A stretch of 64,000 nucleotides of DNA from positions 55,840 through 119,839 of the forward strand of contig NZ_JAIQXU010000015.1 of the NCBI RefSeq assembly GCF_020166395.1. The letters are read 5' to 3'. The DNA comes from Deinococcus betulae (GTDB taxonomy: Bacteria > Deinococcota > Deinococci > Deinococcales > Deinococcaceae). The notes under the pieces were generated by a model. That model did not search any database, was not told the origin of the DNA, and worked only from the letters and a program-made list of their open reading frames with translations. Shown here one piece after another: positions 8,803 to 17,631 of the stretch. Within the stretch, counting starts at the first letter, position 1. Each line of letters begins with the position of its first letter. The position numbers and the translations under genes were made by a program.

Positions 8803-9417
8803 GTGCTCAAGTCTCCCTATCACGGCGGTCACCTGGAGGTCATCGTCGGGCCAATGTTCAGCGGCAAAAGCGAGGAGCTGATTCGCCGCGTCACCCGCGC
8901 CGTGATTGCGCGCCAGAACGTGCAGGTATTCAAGCCGGCGCTGGATGACCGCTACCACGAGTCCAAGGTCGCCAGCCACGCGGGGCGCACCGTGGCCGCC
9001 CTGGCGGTGGGCAGCGCCGCCGAAATTCGCGCCCACCTGGCCGGTGAGGGTGCCCTCCTCAGCGACCCTGGCGTCAGCTCTCTGCCCGACGTGGTGGGCA
9101 TTGACGAGGTGCAGTTTCTGGGGCCAGAAGTGGTGCCGCTGGCCCTGGAACTGGCGGGCGTAGGCGTGCGCGTCATTCTGGCCGGGCTGGACCTGGATTT
9201 CCGCGCCGAGCCCTTTGGCTCCATGCCCGACCTGCTGGCCCGCGCCGAGAGCGTGGAGAAACTGACCGCCATCTGTACAGTCTGCGGCGCCCCGGCCACC
9301 CGGTCCCAGCGCCTGATTGGTGGCCAGCCGGCCCGCCTGAGCGACCCCGTGGTCCTGGTGGGCGCCCAAGAAAGCTACGAGGCCCGCTGCCGCGTTCACC
9401 ACGAACTGCGGGAATAA
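8803..9417 (+). CDS. tdk: Thymidine kinase
   Basis: A 204-aa type II thymidine kinase that phosphorylates thymidine to dTMP using ATP. The P-loop is [15 protein letters not shown] (residues about 15-29), the DxxE-like helix [13 protein letters not shown] holds the catalytic glutamate, and the zinc-binding lasso uses [13 protein letters not shown] with a later cysteine in ARCRVHH. The GTG at 8803 gives the N-terminus [16 protein letters not shown], which I recall as the same as the D. radiodurans enzyme; a -10 box 7 nt upstream indicates a leaderless mRNA. The frame is open farther upstream but crosses the rpmE terminator. Confidence 0.96.
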   Translation: MLKSPYHGGHLEVIVGPMFSGKSEELIRRVTRAVIARQNVQVFKPALDDRYHESKVASHAGRTVAALAVGSAAEIRAHLAGEGALLSDPGVSSLPDVVGIDEVQFLGPEVVPLALELAGVGVRVILAGLDLDFRAEPFGSMPDLLARAESVEKLTAICTVCGAPATRSQRLIGGQPARLSDPVVLVGAQESYEARCRVHHELRE

Positions 9418-9779
9418 GTAGGCTGCCGGCTGCACCGTTTGCACCAAAGGCTGACTCCTGGCGAACCTGGAAAAGGGTGAGGTTAGACCTGGCTTGAGCA
9501 AACCAGTTTTGCTCCGATAGCTGAGTATCACAGACGGCACCCATATCAGAGGGCTGCTCTCTCCACCACCACAAAAGAAACAGAAGCAGGCGTGAGCATC
9601 TGACCGCTCATCGGCAGCTGGCCTCCAGCCGTGAGGCCAGCTTTTGGGCGTTCTCTCCCCTTTCTGCCAGGGTCGGCCCCGGCGCACAGGTGCAGCCCGC
9701 CGTGCCCAGACCAGGGGTACACTGTGGGGATTTCTATGTGGATGCCCCTGCCTTCTGCCTGCAGGCCAGGGCGGCGGTG
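9418..9779. other. Intergenic region tdk to GGDEF gene
   Basis: About 360 nt without a convincing gene. It holds a small hairpin, GAGCAAA (9496-9502) with TTTGCTC (9508-9514), the tdk terminator at 9617-9645 and a TACACT -10-like box at 9718-9723 that probably serves the next gene. Confidence 0.5.
9617..9645 (+). terminator. Terminator
   Basis: GCTGGCCTC (9617-9625) pairs with GAGGCCAGC (9633-9641) and is followed by TTTT. Likely the end of the tdk transcript. Confidence 0.75.
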
Positions 9780-10853
9780 ATGCCGCGCCCCGCCGCAGAC
9801 GCGCCGCCCGAGCCTGCCGCCTGGCGGACCACCCAGCGGCGCATGTTCGCGTGGCTGGTGGGGCTGGCGAGCCTGGCCTGCGGCGCCGCCCTGTGGATGC
9901 AGGCCCCCAGCTTCGATCCCCTTGACCGGGTGGCGCTGCCAGCCCTGGGGCTGGGCCTGCTGGGGCTTCAGGGGCTGCTGTCGCTGGGCGTTTTGCAGCT
10001 GCCTGGGGCTATTCGCGGCGCGTTCATCGGGGCCGGCGCCTACCTCCTGCTGGCGCTGAACCACCAATTCAGCGTGCTGACCCCAGCCTCCCGCACCCTG
10101 ATGGAAAACACCTACTGGTTCGCCGTGCTGTATGTAGCGGTGTTTCTGGTCTACCCACCGCGCCGCGCGACCTGGTTGTCGGGCAGCCTGCTGCTGGTGT
10201 CGGCGGCGGTGTGCGGCCTGAATCTGCTGCTGACTGTGCCCGCCGAAGCCCGGGGTGATCTGACCGGGGCCTCCCTTCAGTTTCTGCTGGTGGGCGCAGT
10301 GCTCACGATCCTTCAGGCCACGCTGGGAGCGCAGCGCACGCAGCTGCTGGCCTCGCACGCGGCGGCCTACAGCGACGCCCTGACCGGCCTGGGCAACCGC
10401 CGCGCCGCCGAGGAACATCTGGCCGCACTGACCGCGCGCGGCGCCACCTACACCCTGGTGCTCTTTGACCTGGACCATTTCAAACGGGTCAACGACCTGC
10501 ACGGGCATGGGGCGGGCGACCTGGTGCTGCGGGGCGTGGGGCGGGCAGTCCAGGCGCATTTGCCAGGCGGCGGTGTGGCGGCCCGCTGGGGCGGCGAGGA
10601 ATTCATGCTGATCTTGCCCGAGCAGCGTGACCGCCAGGTGCGCGCGCTGCTCGATACCCTGCGCGCCGACCTGCGCGGGGCGCGCTACGGCACGGTGGAC
10701 GGCGTGACCGCCTGCTTCGGTGTGGCCACCGCCCAGGCGGGCGAGGACCCCGAGGCGGTGGTAGCCCGCGCCGACGCCGCCATGTACCGCGTCAAGCGGC
10801 AAGGCCGCAACGACGTGTATCTGGCCGACCTGCGCCACACCCAGTTTGGCTGA
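9780..10853 (+). CDS. Membrane-bound GGDEF diguanylate cyclase
   Basis: About 357 aa with five or six hydrophobic segments in residues 20-190, followed by a GGDEF domain. The domain shows DALTGLGNRRAAEEHL, the Mg2+ aspartate in VLFDLDHFKRVND and the active-site loop RWGGEEF. This GGEEF form is fully compatible with making cyclic di-GMP from two GTP. No RxxD inhibitory site is seen just before the loop. The start is uncertain. ATG 9780 is used, but an in-frame GTG at 9738 sits 14 nt after a TACACT box (9718-9723), and another ATG lies at 9690. An HD-GYP protein, the opposing activity, is encoded at 31.3-32.7 kb. Confidence 0.87.
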   Translation: MPRPAADAPPEPAAWRTTQRRMFAWLVGLASLACGAALWMQAPSFDPLDRVALPALGLGLLGLQGLLSLGVLQLPGAIRGAFIGAGAYLLLALNHQFSVLTPASRTLMENTYWFAVLYVAVFLVYPPRRATWLSGSLLLVSAAVCGLNLLLTVPAEARGDLTGASLQFLLVGAVLTILQATLGAQRTQLLASHAAAYSDALTGLGNRRAAEEHLAALTARGATYTLVLFDLDHFKRVNDLHGHGAGDLVLRGVGRAVQAHLPGGGVAARWGGEEFMLILPEQRDRQVRALLDTLRADLRGARYGTVDGVTACFGVATAQAGEDPEAVVARADAAMYRVKRQGRNDVYLADLRHTQFG

Positions 10854-10869
10854 GGGCCAGCATTTTCCT

Positions 10870-10935
10870 GACAGCGGCTGCCAGTCCCATTGAGGGGGTC
10901 AAAACATTCCCCTCACTTCCACTTCTGCCGCTGTC
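10870..10935. repeat. Dispersed repeat family B, copy 1 (first half)
   Basis: GACAGCGGC (10870-10878) pairs with GCCGCTGTC (10927-10935), enclosing TGAGGGG ... CCCCTCA as an inner stem. The same nested arrangement and flanking words (CCAGT, CTTCCACTT) recur at 26.58, 29.96 and 45.56 kb. This copy lacks a recognisable second hairpin. Confidence 0.75.
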
Positions 10936-11218
10936 TCTTCCAGAGACTGACTTCTTCGCCCCAGGGCGGCGCCACTCCAGGGTCGTCTGCTGCACCGCTT
11001 CCTGCTTGACCTGCGCTCAAGACCTGTCCATCGGCTTGGTTCTTGTTCTCGACCTCACCGCCACGCCTGGAGGTCATTTGGCGCCCACCTGTTTCTGCGG
11101 CGTGAGCTTCACTCAGCCACTTATGGCTGGCCAACGGTGCCACTGAGATGTGGAGAGGTCGGAGACCAGCCCACTGGGGGACACCGGCCTCCGTGACGCG
11201 CAGGGACCGGGCCTGCAT

Positions 11219-11224
11219 TATCAT
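11219..11224 (+). promoter_or_regulatory. Leaderless -10 box TATCAT
   Basis: TATCAT ends 7 nt before the ATG at 11232, placing the transcription start on the start codon of the response regulator. Confidence 0.65.
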
Positions 11225-11231
11225 GGGGCTC

Positions 11232-11609
11232 ATGGCGTATACCATCCTCGTCGCAGACGACGAACCAGCCATCCGCACCATGCTGGAAGTCATTTTGTCG
11301 GCAGACGGGCACGAAATTGTGGCTGTGCAGGACGGCAGGCTGGCCCTCGACTACCTCAAAGACCACACGCCCGACGCCATGCTGCTGGACGTGAAAATGC
11401 CGCACATGGACGGCTTTGAAATCTGTTCCCGGGTCAAGCGCATCAAGCGGCTGCGCGATACGCCTGTGCTGCTGCTCACCGGCTTTGACGATGACCAGAC
11501 CCGCGACCACGCCAAGCTGGTGGGCGCCGACGACATCGTGTACAAGCCGCTGTCCGGTAAAAATCTCCGCAGCCGCGTCAACCAGCTGATCGAAGCCCGG
11601 CGCCGTTAG
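11232..11609 (+). CDS. Single-domain response regulator
   Basis: A 125-aa CheY-like receiver with no output domain. The acidic pair is in ILVADDEPAIR, the phosphoacceptor aspartate in AMLLDVKMPHMDGFE, the conserved threonine in VLLLTGFDDD and the lysine in DIVYKPLSGKNL. It therefore should accept a phosphate from a histidine kinase that is not encoded in the window. ATG 11232 rather than 11223 was chosen because a TATCAT -10 box ends 7 nt upstream of it, the leaderless spacing used throughout this window. It precedes the penicillin-binding protein gene by 43 nt, and the two may be co-transcribed. Confidence 0.92.
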   Translation: MAYTILVADDEPAIRTMLEVILSADGHEIVAVQDGRLALDYLKDHTPDAMLLDVKMPHMDGFEICSRVKRIKRLRDTPVLLLTGFDDDQTRDHAKLVGADDIVYKPLSGKNLRSRVNQLIEARRR

Positions 11610-11652
11610 GCAGTCCGGCACCGACCAGCCGGCAGAAAAAGGCAGGACCGCC

Positions 11653-14010
<2,358 letters not shown>

Positions 14011-14024
14011 GTTCAGCAAGACCG

Positions 14025-14053
14025 GGCCGCCTGTCTGCAAATGACAGGCGGCC
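14025..14053 (+). terminator. Stem-loop after the PBP gene
   Basis: GGCCGCCTGTC (14025-14035) and GACAGGCGGCC (14043-14053) form a perfect 11-bp stem 15 nt after the stop codon. There is no T-run, so it may be an mRNA 3' end structure rather than an intrinsic terminator. Confidence 0.5.
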
Positions 14054-14373
14054 GACTGCTGTTCTCTGGGCGGTCGTCAGCCCTCCTCTTTCTTGTAGGT
14101 GACGTCCACAGCTCGAAGGGCTGGCGGAAGTGAAGGCGGCGCTCCCCTGCGAGTTCCGTCAGCTCTTGCCTCTGCTTCAGACGACGAGATCGGGAGTCGT
14201 CCAGTACGGCTTCTCCCGCTTACATTTGGAATAGGACCGAGTTGCGTGCACCACGTCCTGCTCCTGCTCGCTCTGCTGTGCCCATCCGCTTGGCCTGAAC
14301 CGATTCGACAGCCGGCGGGCGCGGAATATACCCGACCCTCACCATTCTCCAAGCACTGCGGCCCTGGGGCGCC

Positions 14374-14379
14374 TATCAT
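14374..14379 (+). promoter_or_regulatory. Leaderless -10 box TATCAT
   Basis: TATCAT ends 7 nt before the ATG at 14387, deciding that start over an in-frame ATG at 14378 that lies inside the box. Confidence 0.6.
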
Positions 14380-14386
14380 GACCGCC

Positions 14387-14770
14387 ATGCGACTGCGCCG
14401 CGCGCCTCTGCTGACCTTACTGCTGACCCTGGGGGTGTCGGCCGCCGACGCCCGTGTTCGCCTGGGCGAGAGCCTGCCTGCCCACCCCTGGACCGCCGCC
14501 GAGCGCGAGGTGGTGGTCGTCTACAGCCACGACTGCGGCGACCTGGGTGACCTGTGGGACGCGGTGCTGGCGTCGGGACTGCCGGTGCGGGCCGTCAACG
14601 CCGAGGGAATACAGACCCCGGCGCCCGCCGGCCTGCGCGCCTGGGACGGCGAGGCCGCCACCGCCTTTGCCCGCAAACTGCGGGTGGGCGCCTATCCCAC
14701 AGTGCTGCTGGTGCAGGGTGGCCGCATCCTGAACGCCTGGGAAGGCACCTTCACCGGCCAGCTGGAATAG
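14387..14770 (+). CDS. Small secreted protein, possibly thioredoxin-like
   Basis: A 127-aa protein with a signal peptide (MRLRRAPLLTLLLTLGVSAADA) and a single domain. The stretch VVVVYSHDCGDLGDLWDAVL, followed by a later VGAYPTVLLVQGGRIL, resembles the beta1-alpha1 and cis-proline (YPT) parts of a thioredoxin fold, but only one cysteine is present where CxxC would be. It may thus be a non-redox thioredoxin relative; I do not recognise a named family. It lies close upstream of ccdA, which handles thiol redox across the membrane, and that is suggestive but not proof of a link. Confidence 0.7.
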   Translation: MRLRRAPLLTLLLTLGVSAADARVRLGESLPAHPWTAAEREVVVVYSHDCGDLGDLWDAVLASGLPVRAVNAEGIQTPAPAGLRAWDGEAATAFARKLRVGAYPTVLLVQGGRILNAWEGTFTGQLE

Positions 14771-15130
14771 GGCTCCAGACTGAGCTATGCCTTTAGAACG
14801 GTCCCAGTCTCAGGCTTCGCCCAGTGGCGCCGACATTCCTTTGGTTGTGCAGTGAACCAGACGAGAGCACGGATTGGACGGTGCAGCCTGCTGTCAATGC
14901 TTTGCATGGAGCGCGGTTTTCCAACGCATTGACGAGAGAAAAGCACCATCATCTACCGAATACTACTGGGCGCAAAACCTCTCGCCTCAGCGCTCTTAAC
15001 AACAAAAGCTCAGGGTGATGCTGAATCCTGCCCCCGCATCTGTGCAGCTAAAGCGGCCTCAGCGATTCCTTACGCACACTTTCCTGCTGCGGGACAGGCG
15101 GCCTGGGGCGTGGCCGCTAGACTGCGCGTC
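14771..15130. other. Intergenic region before ccdA
   Basis: About 360 nt, noticeably less GC-rich than the genes around it, with A-rich stretches near 14930-15010. No supported gene or RNA is seen. The -10 box of ccdA lies at its end. Confidence 0.4.
15118..15123 (+). promoter_or_regulatory. Leaderless -10 box TAGACT for ccdA
   Basis: TAGACT ends 7 nt before the ATG at 15131. Confidence 0.6.
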
Positions 15131-15802
15131 ATGGTTGCCCCGACCCTCACAGTCGCGTTTCTGGCGGGGCTGGTCTCGTTTCTCAGTCCCTGCGTGCTGC
15201 CGCTGGTGCCCAGTTATTTGGGGGTGCTGGGCGGCGAACGCGCGCCGTGGCGCCGGGCGCTGGGGTTCATCCTGGGCTTTGGGCTGGTGTTTATCGCGCT
15301 GGGCGCCACAGCCAGCAGCCTGGGTGCCCTGATCGCGCCGCACAAGGCGCTACTAGGCCAGCTGTCGGCCCTTCTGATTCTCTTTTTTGGCCTGGTGATG
15401 CTGGGCGCAGTGCGCCTGCCCCTGCTGATGCGCGACACCCGCGCGCTGGCCAACGCAGGCGGCTACGGCCCGGTGGCCCTGGGGGCAGCCTTTGCCTTTG
15501 GCTGGAGTCCCTGCCTGGGGCCGACGCTGGGCAGCGTACTGGGCCTGGCCGCCAGCAGCGCCAGCCTGGGTAGTGGCGTAGGCCTGCTGGCCGCCTATAC
15601 CCTGGGCCTGAGCGTGCCCTTCCTGCTGGCCGCGCTGCTGTGGCACCGGGTCAACCTGCGTCGCATGAACCGTTACGCCGGCATTTTTGAACGGGTGGGC
15701 GGCGCGCTGCTGGTCGCTGTGGGCCTGCTGATGCTGAGCGGACAGTTCACCCGCCTGGCGACCTTCTTTTACAGCGTGATGCCTGAATGGCTGCAGGTGT
15801 GA
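15131..15802 (+). CDS. ccdA: Cytochrome c biogenesis protein CcdA
   Basis: A 223-aa membrane protein with six predicted helices that carries reducing equivalents from cytoplasmic thioredoxin to extracytoplasmic thiol proteins. The two functional cysteines are in FLSPCVLPLVPSYLG (helix 1) and FGWSPCLGPTLGS (helix 4), each in the proline-flanked motif of the DsbD/CcdA family. The ATG at 15131 is exactly 7 nt after TAGACT; a more upstream ATG at 15110 overlaps the promoter. Its end overlaps ccmA by 16 bp, so it opens the ccdA-ccmA-ccmB transcription unit and would supply electrons to CcmG and CcmH encoded 11 kb downstream. Confidence 0.93.
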   Translation: MVAPTLTVAFLAGLVSFLSPCVLPLVPSYLGVLGGERAPWRRALGFILGFGLVFIALGATASSLGALIAPHKALLGQLSALLILFFGLVMLGAVRLPLLMRDTRALANAGGYGPVALGAAFAFGWSPCLGPTLGSVLGLAASSASLGSGVGLLAAYTLGLSVPFLLAALLWHRVNLRRMNRYAGIFERVGGALLVAVGLLMLSGQFTRLATFFYSVMPEWLQV

Positions 15803-16488
15803 AGAAGGCCGGGGGCGGTGCAACGGTAGCCCCACCTGAACCCGCCTCTTCGCATGCCCTGCAACTGCGCGGGGTGTGGCTCAGACTGGGCCGGGAGGCG
15901 GTCTTGCGTGGCCTGGAGGTGGACATTCCTGCTGGCCAGGGCGTGACCCTGCTGGGCGAGAACGGTGCGGGCAAGACCACACTGCTGCGGCTGCTGGCCG
16001 CTGGCCTGCGGCCTACACGCGGCGAGGGCCGACTGCTGGGCTACGACCTGCGCGATAGCCGGGCGGTGCGGGGGGTCACCCACCTGATGCCCGTGGACGG
16101 TGGCCTCTACCCCGACCTGACCGGCGCGGAAAACCTGCGCTTTGCCCTGCAGATGCACGGGCAAAGCGGCGACGTGGCCGGAGCCCTGCGCCGAACTGGA
16201 CTGACTGGGGCTGCCGAGCGCCGCGCCCGCTTTTTCTCGGCGGGAATGCGCAAGCGGCTGGCCCTGGCCCGCGCGCACCTGCTGGCCCGCCCCCTGACCC
16301 TGGTAGACGAGCCCTTCGCCAATCTGGACGAGGGAGGCCGCGCCCTGGTCCAGGAACTGCTGACCGAGTTGCGTGCCCAGGGGGTCACCCTCATCATTGC
16401 TGCCCATGAACCGGCACTGGCGCAGGCGGTGGCGCCGCGTACCCTGCGGCTGGCGGGCGGCCAGTTGCACGAGGAGCACCGCGCTTGA
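15787..16488 (+). CDS. ccmA: Cytochrome c maturation ATPase CcmA
   Basis: A 233-aa ABC ATPase, part of the CcmABCD complex that releases heme-loaded CcmE. It has Walker A GENGAGKTTLLRLLAA, a signature segment FFSAGMRKRLALARAHL, which replaces the usual LSGGQ as in CcmA proteins, and Walker B LTLVDEPFANLDEGG. The ATG at 15787 lies inside the end of ccdA, so translation is coupled. Placement between ccdA and ccmB fixes the identity. Confidence 0.9.
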   Translation: MAAGVKKAGGGATVAPPEPASSHALQLRGVWLRLGREAVLRGLEVDIPAGQGVTLLGENGAGKTTLLRLLAAGLRPTRGEGRLLGYDLRDSRAVRGVTHLMPVDGGLYPDLTGAENLRFALQMHGQSGDVAGALRRTGLTGAAERRARFFSAGMRKRLALARAHLLARPLTLVDEPFANLDEGGRALVQELLTELRAQGVTLIIAAHEPALAQAVAPRTLRLAGGQLHEEHRA

Positions 16489-17180
16489 GTGCCCTGCGGG
16501 TCATCGCCACCGTGGCCGCCAAGGACCTTCGGGTGACCGGCCGCACGCGCGACACGCTGCTGGCCACCGCTTTTTTTGCCGGGCTGGTGCTGCTGGTGCT
16601 GGGCCTGGCCCTGGGCGGTGGTGGGCGCACGCCCGACCAGACGGCGGCGCTGGCGGCGGGGGCCATCTGGACGGCGCTGGCCCTGGCGGCGGCGGTAGGC
16701 GCCCAGCGGGCGTTTGCCCAGGAACAGGAGGCGGGCGCACTTGAGCAGCTCCTGGCTTACCCCGGCCCCCACGGCGCACTGTATCTAGGTAAGTTGCTGG
16801 GGGTGCTGCCGCCGCTGCTGCTGGTGGCGGCCCTGACCCTGCCGGTGGGATTGGTGCTGTTTGGCGCCGCCGAGACCGGGCGTGCGGTGCCCTGGGCGGC
16901 CCTGGCCCTGACCGCCGCCTTGGGGGTGCTGGGCTTTGCCTCGGGCACAACCTTTTACGGCAGCATCACCGTCAATCTACGCGCGCGTGAGGCGCTGCTG
17001 CCCGCGCTGGCCTTTCCTATTCTGGTGCCGGCGGTGATTGCCACCGTCAAGGCCACCACCCTGCTGCTTACAGGCGGCTGGAGCGCCGAGGTGGCCACCT
17101 GGTTGACGTTCCTGGCGGCGTTCGACCTGGGCACGGTGATCTTGGCCACCCTGCTGTTTCCAGCAGCGGCTGAAGGCTAA
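16485..17180 (+). CDS. ccmB: Heme exporter permease CcmB
   Basis: A 231-aa membrane protein with six hydrophobic segments, partner of CcmA. The N-terminal VAAKDLRVTGRTRDTLLAT and the following FAQEQEAGALEQLLAYPG loop match the CcmB pattern (KDLxxExR and the E-x-x-x-G-x-L-E-x-L loop). Translation appears to begin at a TTG (16485) overlapping the ccmA stop as TTGA; no ATG or GTG in frame lies nearby. The ccm operon is interrupted after it and resumes at 22.56 kb with ccmC. Confidence 0.9.
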   Translation: MSALRVIATVAAKDLRVTGRTRDTLLATAFFAGLVLLVLGLALGGGGRTPDQTAALAAGAIWTALALAAAVGAQRAFAQEQEAGALEQLLAYPGPHGALYLGKLLGVLPPLLLVAALTLPVGLVLFGAAETGRAVPWAALALTAALGVLGFASGTTFYGSITVNLRAREALLPALAFPILVPAVIATVKATTLLLTGGWSAEVATWLTFLAAFDLGTVILATLLFPAAAEG

Positions 17181-17631
17181 GCCCCACCAGCCCTCTGGTG
17201 GCCAAATGAGTCGGGCCGAGAGCGCCCAAACGGCGGTCAGGTCAGCTCGTCAGTTTGCTCTGGGCGAAGCACTGCCCTCTGGTTGAGAGAAGCCGCTGTC
17301 CGTAGTCAGCGGCTTCCTCTTCCGTACCATTTTGGAAGTTGGCTCGCCCAGCGCCACTTAAGGGAATGGCGTGGAAAAGCAGGGCCCACTGAAAGGGCAT
17401 CGGTCTCCCCTGCCACTATCCCCGTCGTTGGTCCTGTTCGCTCTGCTTCGCCACCCCACAAGCTGACGGCGACCTGGAAGCCATCTCGCGCTTCAGGACA
17501 GAGCATGGGAGCCAACCTGAGCCTCCACCCAGCCCCACTCGTCACTGGTGACCCCCGCACGAATCACCAGAGTCGAAATCCTTCTGGCTTCATTCCAGGG
17601 TAACTCTGGGCTTCAGACTCACCTGCCTCCG
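17181..17631. other. Convergent intergenic region
   Basis: About 450 nt between the ccmB end and the end of the large regulator gene. It contains one strong stem-loop (17289-17316). The remainder shows no open frame with coding character and no repeat I can identify. Confidence 0.45.
17289..17316. terminator. Stem-loop in the convergent region
   Basis: GAAGCCGCTG (17289-17298) and CAGCGGCTTC (17307-17316) make a perfect 10-bp stem with an 8-nt loop, followed by CTCTTCC. It lies between converging genes and probably terminates the ccdA-ccmAB transcript. Confidence 0.6.

Larger units (their letters stand above)
10854..11231. other. Intergenic region before the response regulator
   Basis: About 380 nt without a supported gene. 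It begins with a copy of the dispersed repeat family B (10870-10935). It then continues as C-rich sequence on which I can identify nothing, up to the -10 box at 11219. Confidence 0.5.
14011..14386. other. Intergenic region after the PBP gene
   Basis: About 375 nt. After the stem-loop at 14025-14053 I see no gene and no repeat that I can match with confidence elsewhere in the window, apart from the short word GCACCACGTCCT, also present near 30.1 kb. The end holds the -10 box at 14374. Confidence 0.4.

Noticed and set aside
9490..9545. A third copy of repeat family A
   Set aside because: Some words resemble the copy at 62.6 kb (CAGACGG, TATCA, GAGCAAAAC on the minus strand), but the order and stems do not agree well enough.
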